From Apiotrichum sp. Y4204 (Eukaryota; Basidiomycota; Tremellomycetes; Trichosporonales; Trichosporonaceae), in NCBI GenBank assembly GCA_025531455.1, contig JAMYHL010000026.1, positions 124,001 through 188,000 on the forward strand: a DNA stretch of 64,000 bases. The letters are read 5' to 3'. This document shows positions 46,690 through 58,463 of this stretch, piece by piece. Below the pieces are notes generated by a model. It was not told the origin of the DNA. It saw only the letters and a program-made list of their open reading frames with translations, and searched no databases. Both the position numbers and the translations under genes were made by a program. The stretch's first letter is position 1. Every line of letters begins with the position of its first letter.

Positions 46690-48754
46690 GAAGGAGGTAG
46701 GGATACCCAAGAGTTCCGGTAGGGTATGGTGTACGACGACAGTATCCACAGAGGAGTTTCGGACTGGGCGCCGAAAGCGCCGGTCCCGCGACACCTTTCC
46801 TCGCGGAGAGGCTGGCGCTGTGACAATTATGCATTACCACCATTGCGACCTTCCAAGCGGTGCAGGTGTCGCGCTGAAGTCACTTACCAGAGGTATGCGA
46901 GAGGATCTAACAAGCAGACGTGAATCGCGGAATGAGCGAGCTCACGATTTGAAAGAAAGGATATGGGCCTCGAGATTCGGAAAATGCGGCCTCCGAGATG
47001 TGTCGGAGCCGAGTCTTGCGATCACACGTTGTTGCGTGCTCGGAACGCGGTTCGGTCAGGAGATGCGGAGCTGTGCTCGTTGCGATGGCACGTTGAGGTG
47101 CCCAGCCGGCCCAGCCTTACCCGCTGGCCCACTTGCCCGCATACGTACACGAGACTTTGTCCCCTGGAAGTGCCTGTGTCGACTCGAATACCAGTCATTT
47201 TTATCCCCAAGCTCACTCATCGGCGTTGCGCGAAATCGGAGTGCTGCGGCCACTGCGGCGCGTTGAGCGATCAGTAATGGTGACGATCAAACGTCCCGCA
47301 TTTCCACAGGCCCCATGCGCCAGGCCGAACCAACCAAGCGGAGGCACAGGGACCACCCACGCATGGCAGCTCCATCAGACACTTTGCACAGACGTACGTG
47401 TACTGAATGTGCACATCAGAGAGTAAAGAACTCTGCGCACGAGCTCCGATGGCACCGACGCGGTCGGACGTCGCAGCAGGCAGGTTCCATTCCGATGGAA
47501 GCAGCCCCTCTTGACAACTGGGAATGACGTTAGTCCACTTCTTCTGGTGTTCGGCAACACCTCACCTGCTTTCCGGTCAATATAAACCTTGAGACTTGTG
47601 TCTTGCACAGCACAGGTTTGACATTCTCAGCGCAAAGCAGACATCCATCGGTGGTATTCGGCAACAAAAAGTATCTTCTGTATCTGCCACACGCAGTGCC
47701 CGTGTTCTTCTGGCGGCGTTCGTTCTTCGTTCTTCGAGAAAACGACAACGCCTCCGCAGCTCCACATGCCCCCCACCGACTCTCATCACATGTCCACATG
47801 TCCATTGGTATCGACTCGGATCTCGGAGCTCAAGTATCAAGGTTCTGATCAGCTGGTCAGTGATCGTGATGATCCGAAGCAGAAGCGACGATCCCGCCGG
47901 CCCTGGTGGGGACCTCTTGCCGATGCTTCCCATCTCGTGCCAAGGATTCCATGATCCATATTTCCCTAGGATGTCGATGATTAGTTCCTGACATTGCCGG
48001 TTATCGCGAGTGTTTCGGACGGCAGTTTGCAGGTTACACATACTTGCAACGTTGCATGTGTCGAGGATACAAACATTCCTTCCCGCCGTCACCGTCGTCA
48101 ATCTCGGGAACAATCGATACGAGCCGAGTCGATTGGCCCGCGGCTGGGTGGCTGAGGTGAGTGTACTTCGACTCGAGAAATTCATGCCATCATAACAAGA
48201 TTAGCACAGATTGATTGGCACCACGGTTGATAATGGCTGATTCATCACGCCGTATATCCGCGACATCCGGCCCCGTCCGGTGGTCTGGCCCGCGAACAAC
48301 AAGTGAATCGACTGGGCCGACGACGACAATGTTGGCATCACAAGACTCTCAATTCCTCGAAATTCTCGAGCACGCCAGTAGACGAGCTAGACGCACGACG
48401 GCTGTGTGTGCTGCATAGCTCCATGCAGCTTCCCGTATGCCACAGCCGGCATCCAGCGCTCCAGCACCCTCCCAGCACCGTCAGCCCAGCATATACACCA
48501 TTCCGCCCGCGTCACATGCAGACCGATGAATGCTTATCACCGATGCCGACATGCAGGGCCTGGAATGCACCGCATTTGATATCGAGTATGCTTGGTGCCT
48601 ATTTCTCCGGGCGGCTCTATCTATATATAATACTCACACGGCTCCATGGCATGCTCATGCCCAGACCGCAAACATCTTCATATCTTCCCACACAGCGGAA
48701 CGCAGACCACACCTACCAACTAACCACCGTCCTACTGATACGTATCCGCCCACG
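46690..48754. other. Intergenic, no gene recognised
   Basis: 2.07 kb. A 202-codon minus-strand ORF (47577-48185) starts with ATG but has no recognisable motif, no homologous feel and an unusual composition, so it is not called. The right end holds the promoter of the arrestin-like gene, including a TATATATAA element. Confidence 0.5.
48622..48630 (+). promoter_or_regulatory. TATA box of arrestin-like gene
   Basis: TATATATAA about 125 bp upstream of the start codon at 48755, on the coding strand, in an otherwise GC-balanced region. A good core-promoter candidate. Confidence 0.6.
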
Positions 48755-50400
48755 ATGCGCCTCTTCTCGCGCCCGGGTTCGCGCGCGTCGCAGCGCAACC
48801 ACAAAGACAAGGTGTCCGTCCGTATCCTGTTGGGCAACAATGGCGCGGTGATGATGTCCACGCACCGCGTCGATTCGGGACCGCACAACGGCATCGACGA
48901 GCCGCAGTACGCCAACAGCGAGCTCAGCGGCGAGATTGAGATTCGCGTCCCGCGCGGCTCTGGACGGCAGCGATGCAGATGTATCCGCGTCATGCTCCGC
49001 CAAGTCACGCGTCTCCACATGGGAGAGAAGCGCGGATGGGAGAGGGATACCCTCTTTGAGAGGATGATTGAGAACCGCGGCGCGATTATCCTAGAGGAAG
49101 GCGTACAGCGGTGAGTACAGGGAGGCCCTGCAGTTCTGACTTTAGATTCAAGTTTACAATCTCGGTACCGTACGGCGTCGCGGCGTTCGTGATCCACCCA
49201 AAGGGCGATGTGCGCCTGAGCGTTATCGCCGAGGTGGAGGGACTGTCGGCCGGCGTGGCGTCTATATCGGAGGTGCCTGCGGGCGGGTACTTGTGGCGCA
49301 TACGAAGCGGCAGCGACTCGAGCTGCTCGACCCCGACGCCGGAGGAAGGTCCACCGAACCTCGACATCCGCCCGGCCATGACCGTGTCGTGGAACGACCC
49401 CGTCGTCGGCACCGACGAGGAGGTGCCATGGATGGAGGGCACGGCGCGAACCAGCCGCTGCGTGTGTCTGGTATACAACCCCAACCCGACAGGCGGCGTC
49501 ACAGCACTGGACCTACTGCACAACGGCAGCGTGGACGGCCTCGGCGTCTTTACGAACCATTTCGTATCCGATGTGTGGACCGTGTGCGCCCTCCTCAAGA
49601 CGACACTCACCATCCCAGCCCCGAGCCCAGCCACGACAGTGTACTATGTCCGCGTTGTGCTCGAGCAGACGGCTGCGATCCGCTCGCCGCGCGACAGCGA
49701 GATCACGCCGCCGACAGTCACAATGACGCCTTTCGTCATCTGGGAAAAAGGCGTGCGGCCAGGCAACAAGATGAACGGGCACGGGGCGCCAGCCATCTGG
49801 CGCGGCCACGGGGCCGGTGGTGGCGACGCGGACGGCCTGTCGCTGTCCGTCATTGGGCGACTACCGAACGACGAGACCGGCCGCCCGTCAACGGAGCCTA
49901 ACGCAGTTACCCCCATTGAGATCAGCCACCGTCTCGTACTCGAGATTTTCTACTCGCTCGAAGGGGAGGATATCCGGGGGAATCCGCTACCGAAACACGC
50001 GCCGGTCGCGGTTCGCCTCCTTCGTGCCGAAAAGCCCGTATTCATCCCGTCGTGTGTGTGTATCCCGGAGACGATCGAGCTGCCGACATATGATGCGACG
50101 CTCCTCGACTCCTGCCAGTGCAGGGTATGCGGCCTGCCGCCAAACGAGCAGGTGTGCCGCGCATGCGACCTCACATCCCTCCTGCATCCGCGGCACGACC
50201 TCGCGTTCGAGGGCGGCACGTGTCCAGAGTGCGAGAAGCGTTTCCACCGGAGCGACGAGGAGAGCAAATGGGCAAACTGCGCGTGCGGGCTCAATGTCAA
50301 CGATATGGCCGAGCGCATGGCCCGTGTCATTCCCCCGGACGTCGAGAGCGTCGGAGACTGTATGACGGATCTCACGATCGGAAGGAAGTCATCGCAGTGA
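48755..50400 (+). CDS. Arrestin-fold protein with Cys-rich zinc-ribbon-like tail
   Basis: 536 residues, two exons (48755-49110 and 49146-50400; 35-nt intron). The N-terminal and central parts read as an arrestin-like beta-sandwich: VSVRILLGN, GEIEIRVPRGSGR, FKFTISVPYGVA, VIEK-type strands and the closing CVCIPETIELPTYDAT that ends arrestin C-domains. No PPxY ubiquitin-ligase docking motif is visible, which is unusual for fungal alpha-arrestins. After residue ~445 comes CQCRVCGLPPNEQVCRACD, then GGTCPECEKRFHRSDEE and NCACGLN: paired CxxC motifs plus His, resembling two zinc ribbons or a treble clef. The role (adaptor for receptor or transporter trafficking) is inferred from the fold only. Confidence 0.72.
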
Positions 50401-50639
50401 GAGTGGTGTGAGAGTGGTGGGAGTAGCTAGCTGGCGTTACTTATTGTTATTTTTTATGGCCGACAATCAATGTAGAATAGCATCCCTAGATGCAGACTCA
50501 TAACCGACAGGACAGGAGGTAGCTTTGAGAGCTAACAGTCGCTGCAACTCAGAGTAGCAACAACATAGCAGCAACCATCACTGCCTCGATCTCAACGGCC
50601 GACTAGACGCGGACAACCCGAAAAATCCAAAATGTTATC

Positions 50640-50727
50640 GGCGAGATGGCCGAGCGGTCTAAGGCGCTGTGTTAAGGTTTATCCCTTCCGCAGTCTTCGG
50701 ACGTGGGTTCGAATCCCACTCTCGTCA
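50640..50727 (+). tRNA. tRNA-Leu(AAG) with 10-nt intron
   Basis: Complete cloverleaf with acceptor stem GGCGAGA/TCTCGTC, D arm TGGCCGAGCGGTCTAAGGC typical of leucine tRNAs, anticodon stem CTGTG/CGCAG and loop TTAAGG...C giving anticodon AAG. The loop is 17 nt instead of 7, so a 10-nt intron sits after position 37, the standard site. A long variable arm and T arm GTGGGTTCGAATCCCAC follow, with discriminator A. A T6 terminator lies 30 nt downstream. Confidence 0.95.
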
Positions 50728-51080
50728 ATAGGAGGTATCGATCCCTTCAGCCGAATCTTTTTTCGGTCCGGGCGAGGTGGAGCGCGCGGAAAGTCAGTCG
50801 AGCCGCGCAGCGGTTTGCGGTTCAGAGGCTCGGAGGCGAATGCGCAACCTCTGAGCTGGGCAGCAAGTGCAAGCTTGTACAAGCTTACTACTTCTAAATC
50901 GCAGGCGCCGACTCCATCTGCACAAGATTGCAGGCCGGTGACTGCCCGAAGCTGCGTCTGCGCGAGACAGTGGGGCCTGCCCCTCTACACAGAGACTTCC
51001 TTGGCACCGCTTGGTCCCTCACGAGGACTGTACTGTACACGAGGTCTGTATGTCTATCATGTCGTGAAAGTACAGAAGCG
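50728..51080. other. Spacer between tRNA-Leu and transporter 3' end
   Basis: 353 bp, holding the tRNA trailer and the 3' UTR of the TPT transporter gene. No other feature seen. Confidence 0.6.
50758..50763 (+). terminator. Pol III terminator for tRNA-Leu
   Basis: Run of six T about 30 nt after the tRNA-Leu 3' end, fitting RNA polymerase III termination. Confidence 0.8.
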
Positions 51081-53059
51081 TTACACGGGCTTGTCCCAGA
51101 AATTGTCCCACCTGCGGCGGAACCCACTCCCGCCGATCCGGTCTGCGCGGCGACGCGCGACCTCGTCGTCGCCGGCCTCGCTTCCCGAGTCGACGTTGAC
51201 GTCGTCCCAGCCCTCAAACTCGTCGCGCAGGCGGTCGACGCGGTCGGCGTGCACTTCTTCGAGGTTCTGTAGCGGCACGCTTGGCGAGGCGCGGTGCGAC
51301 TCGCGCGAGGTACGCGATGTGCGTGAGGTGCGTGTCGGCGCGGGTGAGCGCTGGCTGCCCCGGCTCTGCATCGAGGCTGCGGAGGCCGTGGAGAGCGTGC
51401 GGTGATGATGGTGGTGGCGGCGCGGGCCGGCCAGCGGCGCGCGCTCGTCGTCCTCGTCGATCGGGTTGTCGGATGCGTCGAGGCGAACAGTCTTGCGCAT
51501 CGACTTGCGATACTTGTGGAACGAGTAGAGGGCAATACCGAGGATGGTGACGGCGCAGCCGACGAGGTTGAGCGTTGTAAGCTTGTCCTTGAAGAACCAC
51601 GCCGAGACGCCGATCGTCGACACCTCCTTGGCGATGCCGGCAATTGAGAGGGGGACGACACCGGCGCGGATAATGACAAAGTACTCGGAGGCGACCATGG
51701 CAAATGCCAGAACACCAGGGAGGACGATGATGCCGATAGACTTGAGGGTCACGAGGGGGCCTGAAAAGTAGACACTGGTGAACATTTGCTTCCAGTCCTC
51801 GATCAACATGGAGACGAAGAGGAGGATGATGCCCATGGGCGGGGCGAGCCAGAAGATAGTCGCAAAAGGGTTGGAGAGGCCCATAGACTTCTTCTGCATT
51901 ATAAGCTCTGTCAGTGCCCAGCGCAGACCGCCGATCGCGGAAGCGGAGAGCACCATGATGATGCCCGGTATGGACGCCTCGGTGACGTTGAAGACCATCA
52001 TGAAGACACCAATCGTGATCAGAAGGATGACGGAGATGAGGCGGACGGAGAACTTTTCCAGGCGGAATAGGAACGCGAACATGAGGACAAAGATGAGGGC
52101 CGAGGACTTGCACATCGCTGCTGTCAGAAGCTGTCGTTGGTCACGGCACTCACTGTATAAGCTAAGGGTGATGGTCTTGAGACTCAGGTTTGAAAGACCA
52201 ATGTCGCTGCCTGTCGCCCAGGCAGTAGGGAGAATGCGCGTGCTGTCGTTAGCATGAGCTGCAAGCGCTGAAGTGTGCGTCGACTCAGCCGCTGGCAGAA
52301 ACAACTGCCGCTCGCTACCTGCTGCGCTGCACACATACACACGACACTACACACGGCCACCGCCACTCGCAAACTCACCCATAATCTCTCCGCGTTGGCC
52401 GTTCGGCGGGGCGGTACTTTGGAACAGTGTAGCGAATGACGGCGGCACACGAGAACTGCACGACCATGTGGCACGCAGTCACGAAGAGCGGGTACGAAAA
52501 GCCGTAGTACTCTGGCGAGAACATCCATTTGTTGTACATCGAGAGCAGGGTCGCAAAGAGATACCTGACGAGTTAGCCATGGAGCCTGGAGACTGGTGAG
52601 TAGCCTGGAAGCCTGGCTGGGCGATCGGCAGTGTGTGCGTTCCTTATCATCTCGGGATCCGACCCTCATAAGGCGCACCGACTCCACACCCGCCTCCGTC
52701 CACAAACACCCCACGTACCAAGTAAGAATAAACATGGTGGTGATGAGCACACTCTTCCACCAGAGCGCCTTCTTCTGCTCCATCGTAGCGAGGTGCACGC
52801 CCGGCACAGGCTGGGGCGGAAAGACCTCAATGTCCGACTCGTCATCGTCGTCGTCGGAATCCGTGCCTTTCGGCGGCGGCGGGGGGAGGGGTAGCGAGAT
52901 TGGCGCCTGTTCACCACCAGCACCAGACCCGCCATGACCGCCGTGACCGCCGCTCGGCGGGGGAGTCACGCGCGCAGCAAAGACGACCTCGGCGCCGGCG
53001 CGCGCCGACATTTCTATGCTCGGCGCATCGTCCAGCGGCGCATACCCCTTCGACGTCAT
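51081..53059 (-). CDS. TPT/DMT nucleotide-sugar-type transporter, SLC35C2-like
   Basis: Golgi or ER drug/metabolite transporter of the triose-phosphate/nucleotide-sugar family, closest in organisation to SLC35C2. Four exons. A long cytosolic N-terminus with a Gly/His stretch, poly-Pro and an Asp-rich run precedes ten hydrophobic helices. Landmarks are TLLSMYNKWMF, YYGFSYPLFVTACHMVVQF, DIGLSNLSLKTITLSLYTMC and KSSALIFVLMFAFLFRLEK (the family's conserved KSS motif after helix 4), with EVSTIGVSAWFFKD near the end. The C-terminal tail has a His-5 run, Ser/Arg-Thr repeats and an acidic segment, ending RRRWDNFWDKPV. The transported substrate is unknown. Confidence 0.88.
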
Positions 53060-53615
53060 GTTGTGCAGACCGGACGGCTACCTGTGCATCGGACGCGGCG
53101 GGCGAGGAGTGGGCGAGGGGAGGAGGCGTGGGAGGGGGGCAAGAGGTGGGAAGGGGAGTAATGATGGGGAGAATGGCGAGCTGGCACTTTCATTAGCTTT
53201 AGTGGTTGTCGATGTGGTCGCCATGCAAAGGCAATGGGTCGTTTCATGGTTTATGCTTGGCTGGGTGCACGTGCGAGAAGCGTGCCAACAGGCGCTACGA
53301 AACCTTGCATCCTCGTCCCGCTGGCTGTCCCCAGTCCCGCACCACGATGCATTCGTATTCGACCCTGGCAAAGCGGGCGAGGCATTGCACTCTATCTCTC
53401 TGCTGAAGTGTGCATGCACACCACTACTCATCCTGGTGCGAGGCGTATAGCGTATGGCGACGCGCGACACGCGACGCCACCGATCGGCCCACGTTATGGC
53501 GTTCTACGGACTTGATCGAGACTCGCAGCTCGGGATACAAGTGGCACGCTCTCGAGCTGATGTGACTGCACACTGCGCTCCCTATTAATCCTACTAGATG
53601 CATCTACAATCTACT
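53060..53615. other. Intergenic, transporter promoter
   Basis: 556 bp between the transporter start and the PRP6 stop, both minus strand. No gene recognised. Confidence 0.6.
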
Positions 53616-56534
53616 CTACTCGACGCGCTGCGCGACCTGTTCGAGAATCTCGCGCACGCTCTTGCCGCCCATGCCAATCTCCTTGCTCACGGCGGTCCAC
53701 ACGGGCCCGTGCCGCGGCTGCGCGGCCTCGGCCTTTTCAATCACAAGCTCCTGCCGCGCCGGCTCGCCGTGCTGCCGCTCAAAGCGCAGCCACCAGCCGT
53801 ACGCGTCTCCCCAGTCCGGGTCCGCCGTGATCGCATTCTGCATCCAGTGTCGTGCCTTTTCGATCTTGCGGTCTGCCCAGAACAGCCGTGCGACCGCCGT
53901 GATGACGAGCGGGTGCTCGCCCGCCTTTTTGAGCGCGTCCACCGAACGGCCCTTGCGCTGCTGCGGGTTCTCCATGAAAATCGCCATGGACCACAGCAGC
54001 GGTGATGTCGGGCATTCCTGCATTGCTGGCGTTGTTAGTAAACGCATTCCTGCTATGCCCAAATGACTCACCTCTTGCGAGCAGCGACTTTGCCTGCTGC
54101 GTCGAGCCCGCGCGCTCCTCGATCTTGATGCTTTCCGCCCAGAGAATGTCGTTTTTGGGATTGTGCAGGCGCGCCTTTTCGAGCAGGGAACGCGCCTTGA
54201 TGATCACGCCGGCCTTCTCCTCGAGGCGCGCGGAGAGAATCCAGAGTGGGACGCTCTTGGGGCACGAGCGGCAGCCCTGCGCGTACGCGGCACGCGCGGC
54301 GGGGATATCGCCCTTCTGGTCGAGCACCTGGCCGCGGATCATGTGCAGCTTGTCAAACGACGGGAAGCGGCTGATGGCCTCCTTGAGCGTCTCGAGCGCG
54401 TCGTCGAGCTTGCCAATCTCGCGCTCGAGCACCGCCGACTTCATCCACACGCGCTCCGTGTTGGCCTGTGCACGCGCCTTTTGGAGAATCTGCTGTGCGG
54501 CCTCGATCTCGTTCGTCTCCGAGGCAATCTTTGCCGCGGCGAGGAAGATGCTCTCCGAATCCTCGTTCTGTTCGAACGCCTTGGAGAGGATCTTTTGAGC
54601 GCCAACAACGTCGCCGCTGGTCCACTTCTCCTTGGCGGCCATAAGCCACAGCACCTCGGCGTGCGGGCAGTGCTCAGCGCCCTTCATGAGAATGTCCTGC
54701 ACAGCGTCGGGTGTGCCGTGGGCCTTTTCAAACTCAGCCGCCTTCCGCCACACGCCAGGCGACTCGGGGAAGGTTTCAATGAGCACCGCAAACACCGCGC
54801 GCGCCACCTCGAAAAAGTCGCCCTTCTCCGCCCGCTCCGCGTCTTCGAGCCACACGTCCCGCCTGTCCTCCTCCTCGATATCCAAGTGGATGGTCGACTT
54901 GACGATTGCTTGTGCCGTGAGTGGGCTGCCCTCCTGTTCGCACTTCTCCGCCTCCTGCAGCCACTGCTCGCGGGACAGGATGGCTTGGTGTTTTGTCAGA
55001 CTAGACACGGCGAGCTTCATCAGGCGGTCGACCTGCGCAGCGAGCTTGCGGCGGACCTCGGGGTCGTCTTCCACCTTGACCTCTGCGACGGCTGACGGGG
55101 TCTGTTCCGCAAGACGACCGGCCGCAATCCAGATTTCGTGCGATGTCGGAATCTTTTGGCGCGCAGAGTTGAGTACCTGCTTGGCCTTGGCGGGGGTCTC
55201 GAGACGGGCGAGGGTGAGCCACAGCTCGACGGACGTGGGGATGACCTCGACGGCGCGGGTGAGGAGGATACGCGCGTCCTCGGGGTCGTCTTCGAGGTTG
55301 ACGGTCTCCTTCCACAGCTGAACTGAGTTGGGGATGAACTCGAGCGCCTTGCGCAGAACACGGCGCTTGGCATTCCCGTCCGCTTCAAGGGATGCGGCCT
55401 TGAGCCAGATCTTGACGCTCTGCGGCACGTGCTCGACCGCACGGGCAAGGATGCGCTTGGCGTTTTCCGGCGTGTTGAGCTCGGCGGCGTGGAACCACAC
55501 GTCCTCGTTCTTCGGGCACTTTTCGCATCCCTCCGCAATGATCTTGCGCGCCTGCACCATCTTCTTCGCGTGCACCTCCAGACTGGCCGCCGCGATCCAT
55601 CCCGGCGCGTGTTTCGGATTACTCTGGATGAGGTTCTGGAGCAGCTGGCGCGCCTGCTTAATGTCGCCAATCTGCGCGTCCGTCTGCAACACCTGGCTGT
55701 TCAGCGCCGTCATGTATCCTCGCGGGTCGATAGACGTCGACGATCCATTCGCGGCGTCCTTGCTCGCCTGATCGAGCTTGAGCGACAGCACCCTGTCACG
55801 GGCATTACCGATCGAGACAAAGTCCGTCATCGTGCCGTCCGCGTTGCCACCCGGTGCGGGCGTCTCGGCCCCAGCCGCAGCGGCATCCAACTCTCCAACC
55901 AGCGCGTTCCGCTGCATGGCTCCGGTGAGCACCGTGTCCGAGACGTTGTACATCCGCCCGTTCTGGTTCTCCTCGAGGCGCATGTTGTGTTTCCTCCGTT
56001 TTCCAGTCATGTTGCCCGCCTCGGGGATGGACGCCCAGTCCGAGTCATTGAGCTCGGACAACCCGCGCTTGAGGTCAGCGAACTGCGTCTGAATCTTGGG
56101 GTTGTTCGCGCGTTCCCTCGCAGCCGCCTCCGCTTCGGCCGCCTCGCGCGCCTTGCGCCGCCGCTGGTCCATCCGGTCGTCGACCTTGTCCCAGATCCGG
56201 TCCGCCTCCTCGTCGTCCGCCTCGTACACCGTCCCCGCGAAGAGATTGCGCTCGTTTTCCGGGTCCTGGAACTGCTCCGGGTCCGGAATCTCCTCGCCGC
56301 GCTTCGCCATTGCGTCCGCAATCGTCTCGGCTGATGGTCCCTCGCGAGCCGGTCCGATATCGCTTCGGGTCGTAAAGCCCGACGCGCCACGGCCCAGACC
56401 TGCGACATACGATGCCGGTGCTTTCATCTGGGGTCGGTCAGTTTCGATTTAGCTCCCACAGCTGCAGGACTCACATTCAGGAACGCATAGCGGTGCTCCT
56501 TCGGAATGCTCTTGACGGTGCCGATGTGCGACAT
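53616..56534 (-). CDS. PRP6: U4/U6.U5 tri-snRNP splicing factor PRP6
   Basis: 941 residues, three exons (56475-56534, 54072-56427 and 53616-54025; introns 47 and 46 nt; multiple of three). It bridges U5 and U4/U6 in the spliceosomal tri-snRNP. The N-terminal PRP1/Prp6 domain includes LGRGASGFTTRSDIGPA and FAGTVYEADDEEADRIWDKVD, then TDFVSIGNARDRVLSLKLDQ. About 15-20 HAT/TPR repeats fill the remainder (AKRILARAVEHVPQSVKIWL, LRKALEFIPNSVQLWKE). The C-terminus ARAMQECPTSPLLWSMAIF to AEAAQPRHGPVWTAVSKEIG matches the family closely and fixes the last intron's acceptor at CGCCAG. Length is close to human PRPF6 (941). Confidence 0.96.
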
Positions 56535-57498
56535 GATGGCGGCTGTGGTTTAGGTAGTGCGTCCCCGCGGAAGAGTGGGCCCGTTGGCGGCTTGACAATC
56601 ACAACAAACTCGCGACGGCGCGACTTTGTCTCCTACGGCCTGCGTCCTAATGGATACCGAGCTGGATCCGTTTTGGTCGTCTTCTTCGTCCTCTCTTCGC
56701 CTTGAAGTAGCGTGCCCGATGCAGGACTGTCGACGATGGTGGTGATGGGAGAGATGGAGAAGATGTTGGTGGATGACAAGACTTGATTCTTCGATTTGAC
56801 GCGCTTGGTGGCAAAACAGAGAACAGGAAAGGCGGGCCTATTAATTTGCTCGCTGGACAAAAATAAGCAAGTGGGGCCTTCGGCGGTGCGCCTATCACAA
56901 AATACATTTCAGGCAGAAATCCACGCAGATCCCACGTTTTACCGCCACCCGGCCCACTTTGTGTTGCACTTTTCGGCTAAACCCGCCATCTACGTTCTAC
57001 AGGATGATATCTTCCGGGATGATATCTTCCGCCACCTGCAAGCTGCAAGGCCGGGGCCCAACGGCGCCCAACGCAAACGGCTCTTTGGCGTTTCTTGGCA
57101 AGAGATCTAACAGAGATCCGCAGAGCTCTCGAGCAGCGGGCAATCCGGCTGGCCATCTGACACTTATGGCTGAACCTTATTACAATCATGTCCATGTTCA
57201 TTCCGCATTTGCTTTCTCATCAGAGGCTCGAAGCTCGAGGATCCCCCCGAGCGGGTCAGACCGGTCAGAGCGGGTCAGATGCTCCCAGATCTCACACATA
57301 AAGACAAGAAGACACGCAAATGTCGAGTCGGACGACTAACTCATCCGATGAACTCCATCCTCCTCTCCACTTGAACCCATCACTGATATTGGTCAAACCG
57401 CGGCCTTCGCGCAGCCGCGCCAGCTCGCAACTCTCTGCATCCTCGCCACCCGCCTCGCCACTCGCCTTGCCACTGAATCCTAGTCCATCGCCACCGCG
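56535..57498. promoter_or_regulatory. Divergent intergenic region PRP6 / membrane protein
   Basis: 964 bp. It contains a perfect 15-bp tandem duplication (GGATGATATCTTCCG twice, about 57002-57031) and a repeated GAGCGGGTCAGA motif near 57249-57280. No gene recognised. Confidence 0.6.
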
Positions 57499-58275
57499 AT
57501 GGCCACAACCGACCCGCCATGGGAGCTCTCGACATCCCTCCCAGCACGCACGTCGCTCGCGCACACGCCCACGCACACGGACCGCGACCGCCACTCCGCG
57601 ACATCCTCTCCAAGCCTGACGATACCCAGCTCGACGGTGATCGGCCTCGGGCTGGGGTTTGTCGCCGCCGCGATGTGTGTCGTGGGCGGGACGGTACTCT
57701 TCCGCGTGCTACAGGTACAGCGATCGGCGCGGCGGGCGCGCGCAGCGGGGAATCCACACGCGACGTTCCGCGCAACGTGGGAGAGCTGGGGCGGGTGGTG
57801 GGGCATGTTCTTCGTCCAGGACGAACAGAGTATCTGGAACCGCAGGTTGCGCGTGCGCGTCAAGAACCTCGCCCGCCCGAGTATCTTTGATATTGTGCTC
57901 CCCAAAGACGGGATAAAGGACGAGTTTGGCGCGAGTGATCAGGTGAGTGTGAGAGCCTGGCAGTCGCTTACTCATCCGCAGCCGCTCGCGAGCGAGGCAG
58001 CGTATGGACACGATCCGCGGCTGGCATTTTCGGTGCTGATCCGCATGCCGATGGAGCGTCGACAGAGCGGCACGCCCCCCGAGGAGGCGGAACTCCCCGA
58101 ACTCGTGCTCGGCACGGCGTACGTGCCGTACCCCGGCGACATTGGCGATCTCAGCATTGAGACACAGCCAAAGGAGGTCGCACAGGTCGTGTCGGTCGAG
58201 GTCCTGTCACCGCCGCGGCGGCAGACCGGGTGGGGCACGACCGGGTGGCCGGCCGGGTGGCCGCCAGGGAGATAG
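57499..58275 (+). CDS. Unknown single-pass membrane protein
   Basis: 245 residues if the 39-nt intron (57943-57981) is removed, 258 if it is retained. The N-terminus is Ser/Thr/His/Asp-rich, followed by one transmembrane helix (STVIGLGLGFVAAAMCVVGG) and a basic RSARRARAA stop-transfer. The large soluble domain has a Trp-rich entry (WESWGGWWGMFF), then RVRVKNLARPSIFDIVLP and LVLGTAYVPYPGDIGDL, ending with a GTTGWPAGWPPGR tail. I do not recognise the domain. Orientation (N-in or N-out) is uncertain. The intron has a proper GTGAGT donor and CGCAG acceptor, but is a multiple of three and free of stop codons, so both isoforms are translatable. Confidence 0.7.
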   Translation: MATTDPPWELSTSLPARTSLAHTPTHTDRDRHSATSSPSLTIPSSTVIGLGLGFVAAAMCVVGGTVLFRVLQVQRSARRARAAGNPHATFRATWESWGGWWGMFFVQDEQSIWNRRLRVRVKNLARPSIFDIVLPKDGIKDEFGASDQVSVRAWQSLTHPQPLASEAAYGHDPRLAFSVLIRMPMERRQSGTPPEEAELPELVLGTAYVPYPGDIGDLSIETQPKEVAQVVSVEVLSPPRRQTGWGTTGWPAGWPPGR

Positions 58276-58463
58276 CGGAGAGCGGGGAGTTGGACTCGAC
58301 GCTGGGCGCCAGGCGTATGACAAGATGGGCAGCAGAATGGACAACTACAGTACAAGTTCAGTCCGCTGGTAATATCAGTGGTTAGGAATCAAGCAAGAAT
58401 CAGGTTGTAATGCGCGCAAGTATGCAATGTATACATATGTCTCCCAAGATACGGACCGGATCT

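Noticed and set aside
47577..48185. 202-codon minus-strand ORF with ATG start
   Set aside because: No recognisable motif, scattered Cys/Arg composition and no supporting promoter or splice pattern; kept as unassigned intergenic DNA.
51402..51420. Poly-His run in the SLC35C2-like tail as a metal site
   Set aside because: Encoded by a simple ATG-GTG repeat in a low-complexity cytosolic tail with no other ligand residues; drift is more likely.
54163..56334. Long plus-strand ORFs (about 310 and 301 codons)
   Set aside because: Antisense to PRP6 HAT repeats; Leu/Arg-rich shadow frames without domains.
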